64,000 nt of DNA, taken from the NCBI GenBank assembly GCA_021442155.1, contig CM038221.1, forward strand, positions 80,430,494 through 80,494,493, read 5' to 3'. Position numbers and translations under genes: made by a program. Below are positions 1 through 12,220 of the stretch, piece by piece (position 1 is the stretch's first letter; every line of letters begins with the position of its first letter). Below the pieces are notes generated by a model. That model searched no databases, had not been told where the DNA came from, and worked only from the letters and a program-made list of their open reading frames with translations. This stretch comes from Cymbidium sinense (taxonomy: Eukaryota; Streptophyta; Magnoliopsida; Asparagales; Orchidaceae).

Positions 1-189
1 TGGATTAAATTACCTAAGCTAAAATTGCATCTTTTCAATAAAAAAAAATCATCTACTTAATAACAACCATATATGGTAGACCCCTAAAGCTGGGCACACC
101 TACCTTCAACCTAACCAAGCCATCAGCTACAAGAATACTTATGGAAATGGACAAAACAAACTATTATAGTGATGAAATTTGGGTAGGAA

Positions 190-870
190 CACAATCCAAT
201 GATTATTGGTAGAAAGTGAAAATTGAGCAAAAGCCTTTATATTATAGAAAATGTAGGTTGTTTGATCACAACTTGGATAATTTCTTCATTGCACCCTCTG
301 AACTCAAAAATAATAAGGTTGATAAGAAAAAGCATCTAGTGGAACTCATCATCAAAACATCTCAACATCTTTCCAATTTGATACAAGATTAGTCAATATT
401 AGTAGCAATTAACCCACATTACAGTCTGATAATGGAGACCCATTGCATTGCCACTCTAATAATTCTGGAATGCAACACATGGAACATAAAAAACAAGAAT
501 TTCTATGATCACCAAAGGGATACCAACCTCCATACTAAAATACCTCCTATTACTTTAATATCCCCTAGTAAGGAAACCCATCAGGATAACTCAAATCCTA
601 GAATTGATCACTCACCTGCTACTGAAACTAAGATCATCCATTTGGACATGGAAACAATAACTTTTAAAAATTAGATACCTATAACCGACCCACCTGACAC
701 TAGCTCACATTATGAGGACATCATCAACTTAGTTATGGAGGAGTGGCACACCCACACAAACAAATAAAGTTAAAAAAAGGTAGCACGAAGCTAAAAAATC
801 TTTTAGCAAGTAAGTTTCAGAATGTAGGAAACAATCCTAGTGGAGAAGGTACTTCTAAAAGACCCACTAG
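190..870 (+). pseudogene. LINE ORF1 remnant (nucleic-acid-binding, zinc-knuckle-like)
   Basis: Translation around 200-310 gives a segment resembling the zinc-knuckle stretch of plant LINE ORF1 proteins: VKIEQKPLYYRKCRLFDHN followed by a partner of the usual HPEL ending (here APSELK). The family form is a C-x2-C-x4-H-x4-C knuckle after a KIEYE-like strand. Here the first Cys is replaced by Tyr and the final Cys is missing. The rest, including an 80-residue open stretch at 432-674, is polar and low in recognisable content. Its position just upstream of the endonuclease supports ORF1. ORF1 proteins bind the LINE RNA to form the ribonucleoprotein. I am fairly sure of the context and less sure of the exact limits. 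Confidence 0.55.
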
Positions 871-888
871 AAGTAACTCTACCCCCAA

Positions 889-1590
889 ATGAGAAATATT
901 ATTATTTGGAACATTAGGGACATTGACAAGGCCAATTCCACTAATAGACATAGAAGCCTTGTGAGATCACACAATCTTGAACTATTTTCCATTTTTGAAC
1001 CTCTTGTTCACATTCAAAATCTTCCAGAAATCAATAGAAGATTTCCTAGCTTCAGCATTATAACTAACATCAGCAACAAAATTTGGCTTTTCTATAAGCC
1101 TAAATTCCAAATCCATGTCTTTGTGGATTCTACACAATACCTACATTTTCATTTGCAAGACACTAACTACAATATTTATGCTACTGTTATTTATGTTGCT
1201 TGTAATAGACAACACATATTGAAATTATGGAATGGCATGAAGTAAATTAGTTTACATACCTCTGGCCTTTGGTTAGTAGGAGGAGATCTCAACATGATTG
1301 CTAGTCCTGCTGAAATGAATAGAGGTAGAAAACCAAATCTATCCATCATTTTATAATTTGTTTAATGCATTGAAGAAGCCAACCTGCATGATGATAGATC
1401 TAGAGGCAAACCATTTACATGGAAGAGAGGGAGAACATTGGAAAGATTGGATAGGATCCTTACCAACTCAGATTGGCATAGTTGTTTTTGCAGATTGGAA
1501 GTTCAACACTTGGCTAGAATTATTTCAGACCAGTCCCCATTGCTGGTTAGTTTCAATCATATTACTAAATTGAAGTACCATCCTTTCAAG
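889..1590 (+). pseudogene. LINE ORF2 endonuclease domain (broken)
   Basis: The domain begins with MRNIIIWNIRDIDKANS, matching the start of the exonuclease-endonuclease-phosphatase fold (W-N-x-R-G-L in intact copies, here W-N-I-R-D-I). After a stop near 1243 the frame continues with LWLVGGDLNMIASP, the conserved GD-x-N motif. A frameshift near 1360 leads to FTWKRGRTLERLDRILTNSDW and then HLARIISDQSPLL. The family motif is S-D-H-x-P-L. Here the catalytic His is Gln, so the nicking activity would be lost even without the stops. In intact elements this domain nicks the target DNA to prime reverse transcription. Confidence 0.85.
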
Positions 1591-2189
1591 TTCCTTAACA
1601 TGTGGACATCCCACCTAAATTTCATTAATTATATATCTAAGCTTTCACATAATGAGGAACATCTCAACCTATGGATACATCTAAGTATTCTTCATAAGAG
1701 AAGTACTCAAGGGCTAAAAAATTTGAATGTGGATGTTTTTGGCAACATCCATCCCCAAATCAAAGCCATTGAAGAAAAGATTGACATAATAGAATAAGAA
1801 ATGTCCCAAATGGATGGCAGTACTACTTCCCAACTTAAGCTCTTTTTGAAGGCATTAAGATGGAGCTTCAAGAATATACTGATAGAGAGGAGGACTTCCT
1901 TTGACAAAAAGCAGTTATTCAGAACTTTTGACATGGGGATAGAAACACCAGATTCTTTCATGCTTGCATTAAGAAGAATATGGAAGAGAAGTGGGTCAAC
2001 AAAATTAAAGACTTTCATGGTAACTAGATTATAAACCAAGATGGCATCATGGAGAATTGCACTAACTATTTTACCAACTTCTAAGACTGCCCTACAACCA
2101 CAACTCAAACTATCATCAAACTAAATACTTTTCTGACTTTGACAAGGTTCCTATCAATAATGATGACCTCAATTAAATTCATAGGGAGG

Positions 2190-3180
2190 AGGAAATTTGG
2201 ATAGCTCTTAATTTAATGGATGGAGACAAGATTGTTGGCCCAGATGGCTTAATTGCTTGTTATACTAAAAAGCTAGGAATGCCATCAAAGTTGAAGTTAT
2301 CAAAGCCATACAATCCTTTTCAGGGATATGAATTGCCACAACTATTTTACCACATAAGCTGTTATACTAATTCCAAAAGAAAAACAATTGCCACACATGG
2401 GATAAGTTTAGACCTATTTGCTTAACACTTGTCATTAACAAGATTATTAGCAAAATCATTGTAAATAGGATCCAAAAGCTTCTCCAGTCACTTATCTCAC
2501 CAAATTAGTCAGCTTTATAAAGAGAAGAAACAGAATTGACAGCATTTTGCTAGCTCAAGTACTGATTAAGGACATTGATAAAAAAGGGAAAGGAGGTAAT
2601 GTGATGATGAAGATTGACATAAGGAAAACATTCGATACTATTAGCCTAGATTTTATACTTAACTCCCTTATAGAGAGAGGTTTCTCTATAAGATTCTATA
2701 AATTGGTGGAGAAACTTCTCTCTAGTAGCCATTATAAGATTTTACTCAATGGGTAGTCTAGTGGTTTCTTCCAAGCTAATAGAGGTGTTAAGCAAGGTGA
2801 CCCATTATCCCCTACCTTCTTCATATTGGCTTTGGATATTCTCTCTAAAAAGCTAAATAGTGTCTCTAATTCAAAAGACAACATTAACATCCACACCACT
2901 AAGAGAATTAACATCACACACTTGGCTTTTATTGATGATCTCCAATTATTTAGTAGTAGAAACAAGAAAGCTATCAACACCTATTTGGTAATTATCTAGG
3001 ACTTGATGAATACCTGGTATGTCTTTAAATATTAATAATTGACTTTTTTTACAAGAAAATAGATAAACAAAATCAAAATATGATGGATCGATGAGAAGAT
3101 TAGATTCATTCATTCTAAACTCCCACTCACTTACCTCGGATTCAATCTCCATAAATGCAAACTTACATCTTCTCTATTCT
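2190..3180 (+). pseudogene. LINE ORF2 reverse transcriptase domain (broken)
   Basis: Recognisable RT blocks occur in order. GPDGLIACYTKK is at about 2240. FRPICLTLVINKIISKII, the FRPISL block, is at about 2410. KIDIRKTFDTISLDFI, block A with its catalytic Asp, is at about 2610. GVKQGDPLSPTFFILALDIL, block B, is at about 2785. FIDDLQLF, the Y/F-A-D-D block with Ala changed to Ile, is at about 2930. Several frameshifts and in-frame stops separate the blocks. Block spacing is as expected for plant L1 elements, so little appears to be deleted. The role in live elements is target-primed reverse transcription. Confidence 0.9.
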
Positions 3181-4931
3181 TTGATTTGATAGACAAAATA
3201 CAAAGCAAAATTAGCACCCGAGAAAACTCTATCCTCTTATTTGGAGGAGAATCACATTAGTAAAATGCATTCTCAACTCAATTCCTTTACACACCACCAA
3301 AGATCAACAAATTATTAAAACTATTCAATTGAAAATTGAAAGAATTTTTAATTGATTTATTTGGAGTCACAAAACATAAATCCATTCATTAGGCTAGTTG
3401 GAAGAAAATGTGCAAACCGACCAATACGTGGATGGGGTTAGGTGGGGAAGACAGACAATTGAAGAGAATATCAAATGTAACACCATCAAACAATGGATTA
3501 AACTTAGAGAGAAAAATTAACTTTGACTAAATTTAAGCTGACTAAATGTTACACTAATGCACATCCAATGGCTGTAGGAGAGAGGCCTACTGATTCTACA
3601 TTATGGAAACAATTGTTGCAGCATAGGGAGGAAGCTAAGAATTTGGATTTTTGGGACCTTAGCAATGGGCTGATTGATACTTGAAATGATCATTGGATGG
3701 TGGTATGAACTCATTTATGTAGAATTTGCTAGTAATAGGCCCTTTTGCTCTAGCTTTATCAAAGATTTCTAGACTGATGCAAAATGGGATAATGGCAAGT
3801 TAAAAACTATCCTCCCTCCATACATTTGCAAGAAAATTGGTGATTTTCTAATAGAGATTGGTGGAAAGGATAAGCTTGTGATCAAAGGAAAATCCACCAA
3901 CTATTCCATCCACAAGGCAGTCTTCTTTACTTAATGGAAAAAATTTCAACTTGACCTATTGGGGCAAAGTAATCTGGAATCCTAAAATTAGACCCTAAAT
4001 ATCCTTTTTTTGCTAGAGACTCTTCCACCATTACCTCCCTTTGGATGATATCCTCAAGCTCAATGATTGAGATTACTCTCAAGGTGTCTGTTATGCAATG
4101 AAAATGAGGAAGGTATTTTACATACCTTCATTCAATGCAATTTTAGTAGAAAAATCTGGAATGCCTTTACTGACCACATTCATTGGAAGGATAATTCAAT
4201 GACCACTCCACTTCTTCAACTCTTTGATAACTTCCAGCCAGAGGATTACAACTGACTACCTAGGACTTGACACCCTATCATCATCTTATGGTTTATTTGG
4301 ACAATAAAGAATGATCTCAAAGACAAAAAATCCAATATTACTCATAAATCCACTCCACTCAAAATTAGATCCCATTTGCAGATAATGGATAGATGTGAAT
4401 ATCATAGAACTACCTGCAACAAGGAGAACACTAAGAACCACACTCCTTCAATTAGGAACCTTGTTTACTAGAAAAAATCTCCTTATGTTAGCATCAAAAT
4501 CAACATTGATTATAGCTATGATTCTAAATCTAATAGGGCTAGTATTGGTGGCATATTCTGAAACTAGTTGGGGAACTACACTTTCTTCTTCTCAATGCCT
4601 CTTGCTACACATTCAGTGCTCCATGCTGAAGTGATTGTCTTACATTATGCTCTCTTATTTGTTACCAAATATCCACACTTAAACTATTGGATTGAATTTT
4701 ATTTAATGAGACTTATCCTACTTCTCAAGGAAGAGCACTCTCAACTGCTACCATGGTGTATGATCAGCACTCTCAAATCTATCAAAAGTTTGTTGAAGAG
4801 CCTTAATATATCTTGCACTCACATATGGAGGGAAATAAACCATCCTATAGTTATTTTGGCTAAACTGGTTCCCATATCCAACTTTTTTTCTACTCCAAGT
4901 CTCTTAACAAAGAATTATGCTTACTTGTGAC
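3181..4931 (+). pseudogene. LINE ORF2 C-terminal part: zf-RVT and RNase H (broken)
   Basis: From 3181 to about 4000 the sequence is connector that translates only in short pieces. At 4067-4255 the stretch RLLSRCLLCNENEEGILHTF followed by IQCNFSRKIWNAF is the zf-RVT domain (C-x2-C...H-x4-C) typical of plant LINE ORF2. At about 4490-4920 there is an RNase H fold: NIDYSYDSKSNRASIGG, then LHAEVIVLHYALLF with the conserved Glu, then WIEF where intact copies have an Asp-containing strand, then HIWREINHPIVILAKL where the family has REAN..AD.LAK. At least two frameshifts and several stops are present. Plant L1 elements of this type use the RNase H to remove RNA from the hybrid. Confidence 0.85.
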
Positions 4932-5052
4932 TAGTGATAATTTGGGACTACCTTACATTAGATCAAAATTTTGTAATTTTCCTTCTTTTGTTTCTTTTAG
5001 ATTATGGTATATTTGTGTAATCACTAACAGTTTCACCTTTATGAAAAAAAAA

Positions 5053-6000
<948 letters not shown>

Positions 6001-6099
6001 CATGGCAAACATATAGGTTGGACTTTCATCCCATGGAATACTATTAAACTATTCACATAGTAAAAAAAATAGATTGACTGGTGTTCACATAAAAAAAAA

Positions 6100-7800
6100 C
6101 TAAGTGAAATAATTTTTACCACGTAGTCGTGGCCCTGTGACCTTGGCGTCGAGGTGCTACTACAATTATTCTAAAAATATAATTGCTAGTTTATTTATCA
6201 AGTCAACAGTATGGCACGACGGTGCCACCATGATAATGCTGAGGCACTATGACAATGACTTGCAGCTTAAAAAGCAAGAAAAACATCTATTTCTACCCTA
6301 GTAGTGACAACCGTCCAAAGGAGTGGGGTGGAATAGTTATGGGGCAGAAAATCGCCCCACAAGGGAAAAATCTTATAAAAAGGGGGGATTAACCCTGTAG
6401 GCTTTCGCTTCCTCTGACATTTAATTCCTCACTCCTCTTATACTAGAACTGTAAGGAGATTTCCAGCAGTGGATGGTCAGTGATTGTTCAAGGATGCTTT
6501 CCACCCACACAAGATCAAAGCCAAGTTCATTACTACAAACTTTAGATCTGATAGCAAAACAAATGACATATCTCCATAGATCTTCAATCTGGAGTAAAAA
6601 GAATAATTATATCCCGAAAATCCTAGAATTTAGAAAGAACCTCCACCTTTGAACTTAGTTTCGGCATCAAAAGAAAAAGAAATCTCCCTCCATTGATCTT
6701 AGATCTAGAGCAAGAGAGAATTGCACTAAAAATAAAAGAACCTAGCATTGCTAAAGTGTTACTCACCAAAAAGTTTCATAAAAAATCGCTAGAATACTCA
6801 AGATTTCCCATTCAATATGTGCATTTTTGTCTTGCAGTGCCAAGGCCAAACACTAAGATAATAAGCTCTTAGGAATGAAGTCTTTAGGGCTCTGCCTCAT
6901 AGCATCGAGGCATCAGACACTTGGCACCAAGGCTCTATGCTCTCGGGTTTAATTTATTTAACACAGTGTCACAGGGCCATTACCATAGCATCAAGTTGCC
7001 AAGCATGGAAACTCATTCCACCATCAAACTTAGTTCTAGTGTGAAATGAAATCCTTTTTTCATTAAACTTAGATCCATAATAAGGGATATGGTTGTTAAT
7101 ACACTAAAACAAACTTGTAAAAGATCAAATTATAAGGTGTTATTCCCAAGAAAAAGCTATTAACGAAATAACACCACGGTGCAAATATTGCAACATCGAG
7201 GTGTTGCATCCTCAAAAAAATGAGACTTAGGCAGATGTCTTATAGCACCATGGCACTAACATCCCAGTGCCAAGGTAGTGTATTCTTGAAAAAAAATATC
7301 CAGTAAACAATATTAAAACATTCATATAATGGTGCAAGTTATACTCATAACTCTGCAGGACCACTTACCAAGTGCCATAGCATAAAGCCCTCAGGTCTTA
7401 AGCTTATGTCCTATAGGCTGGCAGTGCTTAGGTGCTAAATTTTCAACACTGAAGTGCATCCCCTGCAATGCCTTTTTTATTTTAGTTAATGAAGCTTTTC
7501 AAATGACCAACAAAAAAACATGTACACAAAAATATGGGTTGACTTTGTATTTAAAAAGACATGTTGCATTGATAAAGCACTGCGACACTGGTCAAAAAGT
7601 TTATCTTACACCCTTAAAGCACCTGAACGCTTTTTGGTTGTCCTAAATGGACTTTTGATAGGCATTGTGGTACTACACAACCAGTGCCGAGGTGCCATTC
7701 AAATGGGCAACATGACCAATAGTTGTAATTCCACATGGCAACCATGTAGTGCCATGGCCCATTAGAGTGCCTAGGTGCTATATTCTCAACAATGAGGAAT
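6100..7800. repeat. Left block of dispersed AGTGCC/GGCACT-type motifs, inverted relative to 9560-11290
   Basis: The block is non-coding. It contains many copies of a near-palindromic word of the form AGTGCC-nn-GGTGCT or GGCACT, for instance at about 6140, 6215, 6835, 6925, 7245 and 7690-7780. Between them are longer homologous stretches. One is CTTAGTTTCGGCATC followed by CTCCCTCCATTGATCTTAGA at about 6655-6710, whose complement lies at about 10565-10630. A GC-richer stretch at 6305-6395 has its complement at about 10990-11100. The block therefore pairs as a whole with 11290-9560 in inverted orientation. Confidence 0.65.
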
Positions 7801-8379
7801 TGATCATAACAAAAATTGGATCACCCACATGGGCCCTGATATAATAACAATTGCTTAAATTTACTGATTGAGAATGCTTCACAAGTTAATTCTATTGTTA
7901 GGTCTTATGATAGGGTCTAAATTACCAAAATCTAATCTTTCCCTAATGATGACCATGCTAATTGTAAAATTCATCCAAAGGGGATATGCATAAGTTAAAA
8001 GAAGTTCATCATTCAATATAACTTAAAGTGAACAAGCATCCATCCATCCATCCATCATTATTTATCAAGAATGATAAGTTAAAAAAACCTTTGCTCATAA
8101 AAGAGCCCATAATTAAATAAATATATTTATGTCCATACTCAAATAAACTGATGCTAGTAAGAACATGGTCTGTATCCATTATCTACATGGTTTTGTTGTT
8201 TAACAACACCACAAGAAATGTAGATATGACTAGAAATTTTTGACAGGGTGGCTTAGCATCTATACAGTTAAACTATATTTTGGTCAATCCAATAGCCCAT
8301 ATGTTTTTTAAATGGCTTTGCTTTTTGAGCTATGAATCATGAAATATATTTAATTGGAAAAATTCTATCTATTAGGTAA
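7801..8379. other. Spacer between repeat arms, no gene seen
   Basis: AT-rich and non-coding. It contains a short (CATC)n microsatellite at 8038-8056. A CACCACAAGAAAT string at about 8208 is similar to a CACTA-type terminus but has no partner. Confidence 0.5.
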
Positions 8380-8960
8380 GGTTGTCTTAAATTTTTCTCC
8401 TTAGATAAATACTACTCCAGGTCTACAAGAACACCTTAGATGATGCAACCCATGGCTGATGATAAGGATTCTTTGGTCAGAAATAATTTTCCTAACTAAG
8501 TAGACTAGGGATCACAATTGCTTGAGATGACGGAACCATGGGATCTTAATCGAGAGTGTCATCATCCCCCAAATATATTCTTTAAGTTAAATGATAACTT
8601 CAATCATTATTCGTTGTATGTTATATATTGGAAACTTGTATTTTTTTGTTTTGAAAATATTTACACTATATTATGGCATTCCAAATGGATGTAAGCCCAA
8701 TCTCTTTATTCACTATGCAAGTTCTACACGATAGTCATCTATGCCACACACACCTCTAAGACACTAAGTGCATATTAGATAGATATGTCTATTTCTAACT
8801 TTAATTGAGAGTGCTCTCTTACTATGATAAGATGGGGTGATTAACTATAGAGGCTTTTGTCCATAAGAAGTATAACCCAAATCTAAATAAACCCTAAAGT
8901 GATGTTAGTGGAAATTTGGTTGAATATATGTCAATCTGCCTCATGAAAAAACATACTCCC
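8380..8960. repeat. Right arm of the inverted repeat paired with 5629-6000
   Basis: See the left arm for the alignment. This arm is longer because about 130 bp at roughly 8570-8700 has no counterpart on the left. It contains no open reading frame. Confidence 0.62.
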
Positions 8961-8989
8961 ACTCATCTTTCCAAAGATGGCGGAGTGCA

Positions 8990-9330
8990 TCCTCTAAGGT
9001 GTTTTTTATTAGTGATCAACTAGTCTTATATCCATTGGAATGCTAGATAAGGTTTGGGGTGTGCTTGCATTTTAAGTATGGGTTAGACTAACATTGATTA
9101 GAAAACCATTAAATTAAACTTACATCTCTTTAGAATGTCATCATGGTGTTTTCATGGTGAATGAATAGATTAACTAGGCTTACATTAATTGGAATGCTAG
9201 ATAGTGTTGTTCATATGTGAACAGATAGATTAACTAGGACTTTTATCCATTGAAATGCTAGATGGGATGGTCACATAGTGAATGAATAGGTTAATAGGAT
9301 TAATAAGGTGACTAAGGATAGAGCTATTTT
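8990..9330. repeat. Degenerate tandem repeat, unit about 60 bp
   Basis: Three to four units share the order TAGATTAACTAGG, then CATT(A/G)AATGCTAGAT with small variants, then TCATA.GTGAA. They lie at about 9015-9060, 9150-9230 and 9230-9300. A related copy in the same orientation is at about 5985-6090, next to the left inverted-repeat arm. Confidence 0.55.
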
Positions 9331-9559
9331 GAATTTACATTAAATTAAACTTACATCTTTGAACTTTCAGCCATTAAATTAAACTTTCAACCATTAAATT
9401 AAACTTACATAATAAAGCCCTTTTTATTATATAAAATTTATAATAAATTTTATTATTAATAAAGATACCCTTTCATTTCTATGCTTTGTATTTATTATTA
9501 TTGTATGGAATGCTCTCAGATTTAAAAGTTTAATAATAAAAGTTTCATTCAAAATGAAT

Positions 9560-10938
9560 TATATTAGGGACTTAGTGGTTTGGTGCTGCTGAACTAGCGC
9601 TTTAGTGCTATTGAACATGCGCTTTGGCACATTTAAGTTGAAAATTTTATGTTCAAAACTTGAGAGCTCAGTGCCTTGATGCTACATGTATAACACTGTA
9701 ATGCTATAGATATGATTTGGGATTAATGTTAGAGAGATCAGTTGAGAGCTTATTGCTCAATTTCTTGAGAGCGTAGTGCCTGCGCACTAAGATATCAGTG
9801 TCATGGTGCTGTCAGATGAGTATTGAAGTTTAACTTTCCTTAGAGCATAGCACCTCGATGGTGAGATATCAATGCCACGACGCTATCATATGAATATCAA
9901 ATATTAATTTTCTCAATAGCGCAGTGCCTTAGTGCTATGTAATGCATACCTAAGGTTCAAGATTCTTGAGGATTCACTACCTCGGTGCTAAAGGTGCAAC
10001 ATCTTGGCACCGTCTCATAAATGTCTAAGATTTAATACATTTTTTTTGGAAATTTAAAATTTTAGTGGCATAACACCTTAGTAATGCTAGATTTCATGAT
10101 TTTAGTGCATTAACACTCCTCTCTGGCCCCAGATCGAAGGTCAACTAAGGAAGGATTTTGTTTCACATCAGAACCAAGTTTAACATTGGAATAGATTAAA
10201 AGATTTAACATCTTGATTTTGTGAGAATAGTGCTATGAAATTGTGCTAAAGAGGTGAAACCTGAGAGTGTAACATTATAGCATTGGAATATAGCATTTCA
10301 ACGCTAGAATATAGTGTTGTAGTGATAAAAATGAGATACTAAATTTAGAGCTTAGTGCCTTGGCACTACAAGATGGAGTGTTAATGACTTCATTCTTGAG
10401 AGCTCAGTTCCTCAGTGCTGTGGCACAGTGAAGTGGTAACTCTACTTTTTTCCTAAACCAGATTCTTGGAAATTTTAACATTTTTTATGAAAATTTGGTG
10501 GCATAAGATTTTATTGATGCTAGATTTTTATAGCATTTTAATGCAAGAAGCACTATTCTCCCTTGTTCTAGATCCAAGATTAATGGAGGGAGGAATTTTT
10601 TTCTCATGTCAGAACTAAGTTTAACGATGAAGGTTTTCAAATTTCAAAATTGGGCATTCCTTTTTGCTCCAGATCCAAGATTAATGGAGATAAGCCTCTT
10701 TATTTTTTATTGGATCCAAGATCGATGGTGAAAATATTTTAATTTTATTTAGAGAGAAAATTATTTAAAAAGGGCATTTCTAGAAATTCATTACCTAGAA
10801 TTAATAGTAGTAGGCTTTGATCTTATCTCTTATAGGAGGAGAATGGTCTCATATAGTAGTGAAGATCACACGGTTGAGAGTGTATGAGATCAAGAACAAG
10901 AATGGGGCTAATGGAATAGAGGGAGAGTGAGGGAAAAA

Positions 10939-10969
<31 letters not shown>

Positions 10970-11290
10970 AAGAAGAAGAGGAATGGTAGTTCCCCTTCTT
11001 TTATAGTAGTTTTTAGGTAGCCATTCACACCATTGGGGTGATTATTTTCTACATAACCGTTCCCCCAGCTTGCCCCTAGGCAGTTATCACCATTGGGTGG
11101 GAAGCTTTCTTTTTTTCTTTCTTTAAAAAAGGGGCATAACAATAGAGCTTAGGCGCTGGGATCATAGTGCCTTAGTGCTATATTATTTAAGTAGGTAACC
11201 TTCGAGGGTAATTTGAGTTTCTAGATATTGTAAGTTTATGATAGTGCTTAAGCACTGTGATTGCAGCTCTGTGACACCCCAAGATGTTCA
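9560..11290. repeat. Right block of dispersed AGTGCC/GGCACT-type motifs
   Basis: The near-palindromic word recurs about every 60-150 bp: AGTGCCTTGATGCTA at about 9670, AGTGCCTTAGTGCTA at about 9925, AGTGCCTTGGCACT at about 10366 (a nearly perfect palindrome), AGTGCCTTAGTGCTA at about 11167, and AGTGCTTAAGCACT at about 11239. Longer homologies to 6100-7800 run in inverted orientation. No coding potential was recognised. Confidence 0.65.
10940..10981. repeat. (AAG)n microsatellite
   Basis: A pure AAG tract of about 13 units. The Lys/Phe-rich open frames across it are artefacts. Confidence 0.95.
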
Positions 11291-12159
11291 ATTTATTTCA
11301 TTTTTTATTTATAAATATTATGCAATAATTTTGAGGAGATTTTAATGGAGTTGGGGCTTGATGCCTAACATACCTATTGAAAGGGATTTCTTAATCATGT
11401 TACCTACATACTTTTGTGAGCCACCTTAATTTCATTTAATGACTTACTTGAGTTCTCTTTCTATTGTGTTTTTTTGGGAGTCATATTTTTAAAAAAAATT
11501 ATTTCTCATATCACTCTCCTATTTAAAAGAATTAATTTAGTTCTTTGTTGTTGTCAACATATACTAGGTTACACTTGACCTAAAATAATTATAGTTGGTG
11601 TTTGGTTTTTTAAAATTCAACTAAAACTTGTAAAAATTGTTAGCGTTGTAGTAGACATCTTAGGCTTCCATCTTTAAGTGTTAATTTTGGTTTATAACCA
11701 TTGCAATGCTAATGAGCCTTGGGATGAAATCCAAATAAAAACCAATAATTTATGATATTTAGTAAATCATTACATAACACAACTAGACTTTAATCTTTAC
11801 ATTTTTCATTGTTATTTCATTTGATTTAAAATACAATCTGTAAGAGTTCTAATTTTTGGGAGTCAATGTTTACTATGTTTAGTTATTATCATTCTGGTGA
11901 TAGCTAACCCATATTGTTTATACATCTTTAACCTCACTCAAAATTGAACCCATTCATAACCTTCCTCACAGTATTAAGCATCTTTAAAAAGTCCCCATAA
12001 GCTAATTTAGTCACCCCAACTGGCCCCAACCACTACCACATCAAGTTTAAAATTGGAGTTCAAGTTTGGTTGACAGCTTTAGAAGGTGATTACCAAGGAG
12101 AATATGTAACATGGCATGGTTCTTGTAAATCATGGACTTAACATCTTAAGACCATTTTA

Positions 12160-12161
<2 letters not shown>
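11291..12161. other. AT-rich non-coding stretch
   Basis: No gene, repeat or element boundary was recognised between the motif block and the next microsatellite. Confidence 0.5.

Positions 12162-12215
<54 letters not shown>
12162..12215. repeat. (TA)n microsatellite
   Basis: A pure TA dinucleotide tract of 54 bases. Confidence 0.97.

Positions 12216-12220
<5 letters not shown>

Larger units (their letters stand above)
1..5052 (+). mobile_element. Degenerate L1-type LINE (non-LTR retrotransposon), 5' end probably outside the window
   Basis: The domain order on the + strand is zinc-knuckle-like remnant, apurinic-type endonuclease, reverse transcriptase, zf-RVT and RNase H, followed by a short A-run at about 5042-5052. 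This order matches plant L1-type LINEs that carry a C-terminal RNase H. Stops and frameshifts break every domain, so the copy is dead. No target-site duplication could be assigned because the 5' end is not seen. The A-run contains one interruption, consistent with an old insertion. Confidence 0.88.

Noticed and set aside
8206..8220. CACCACAAGAAAT string similar to a CACTA transposon terminus
   Set aside because: No matching inverted end or 3-bp duplication was found, and one short match is expected by chance in this much sequence.
10849..11142. 97-residue open frame on the - strand
   Set aside because: It crosses the AAG microsatellite (poly-Phe), lies in a repeat block and shows no domain.
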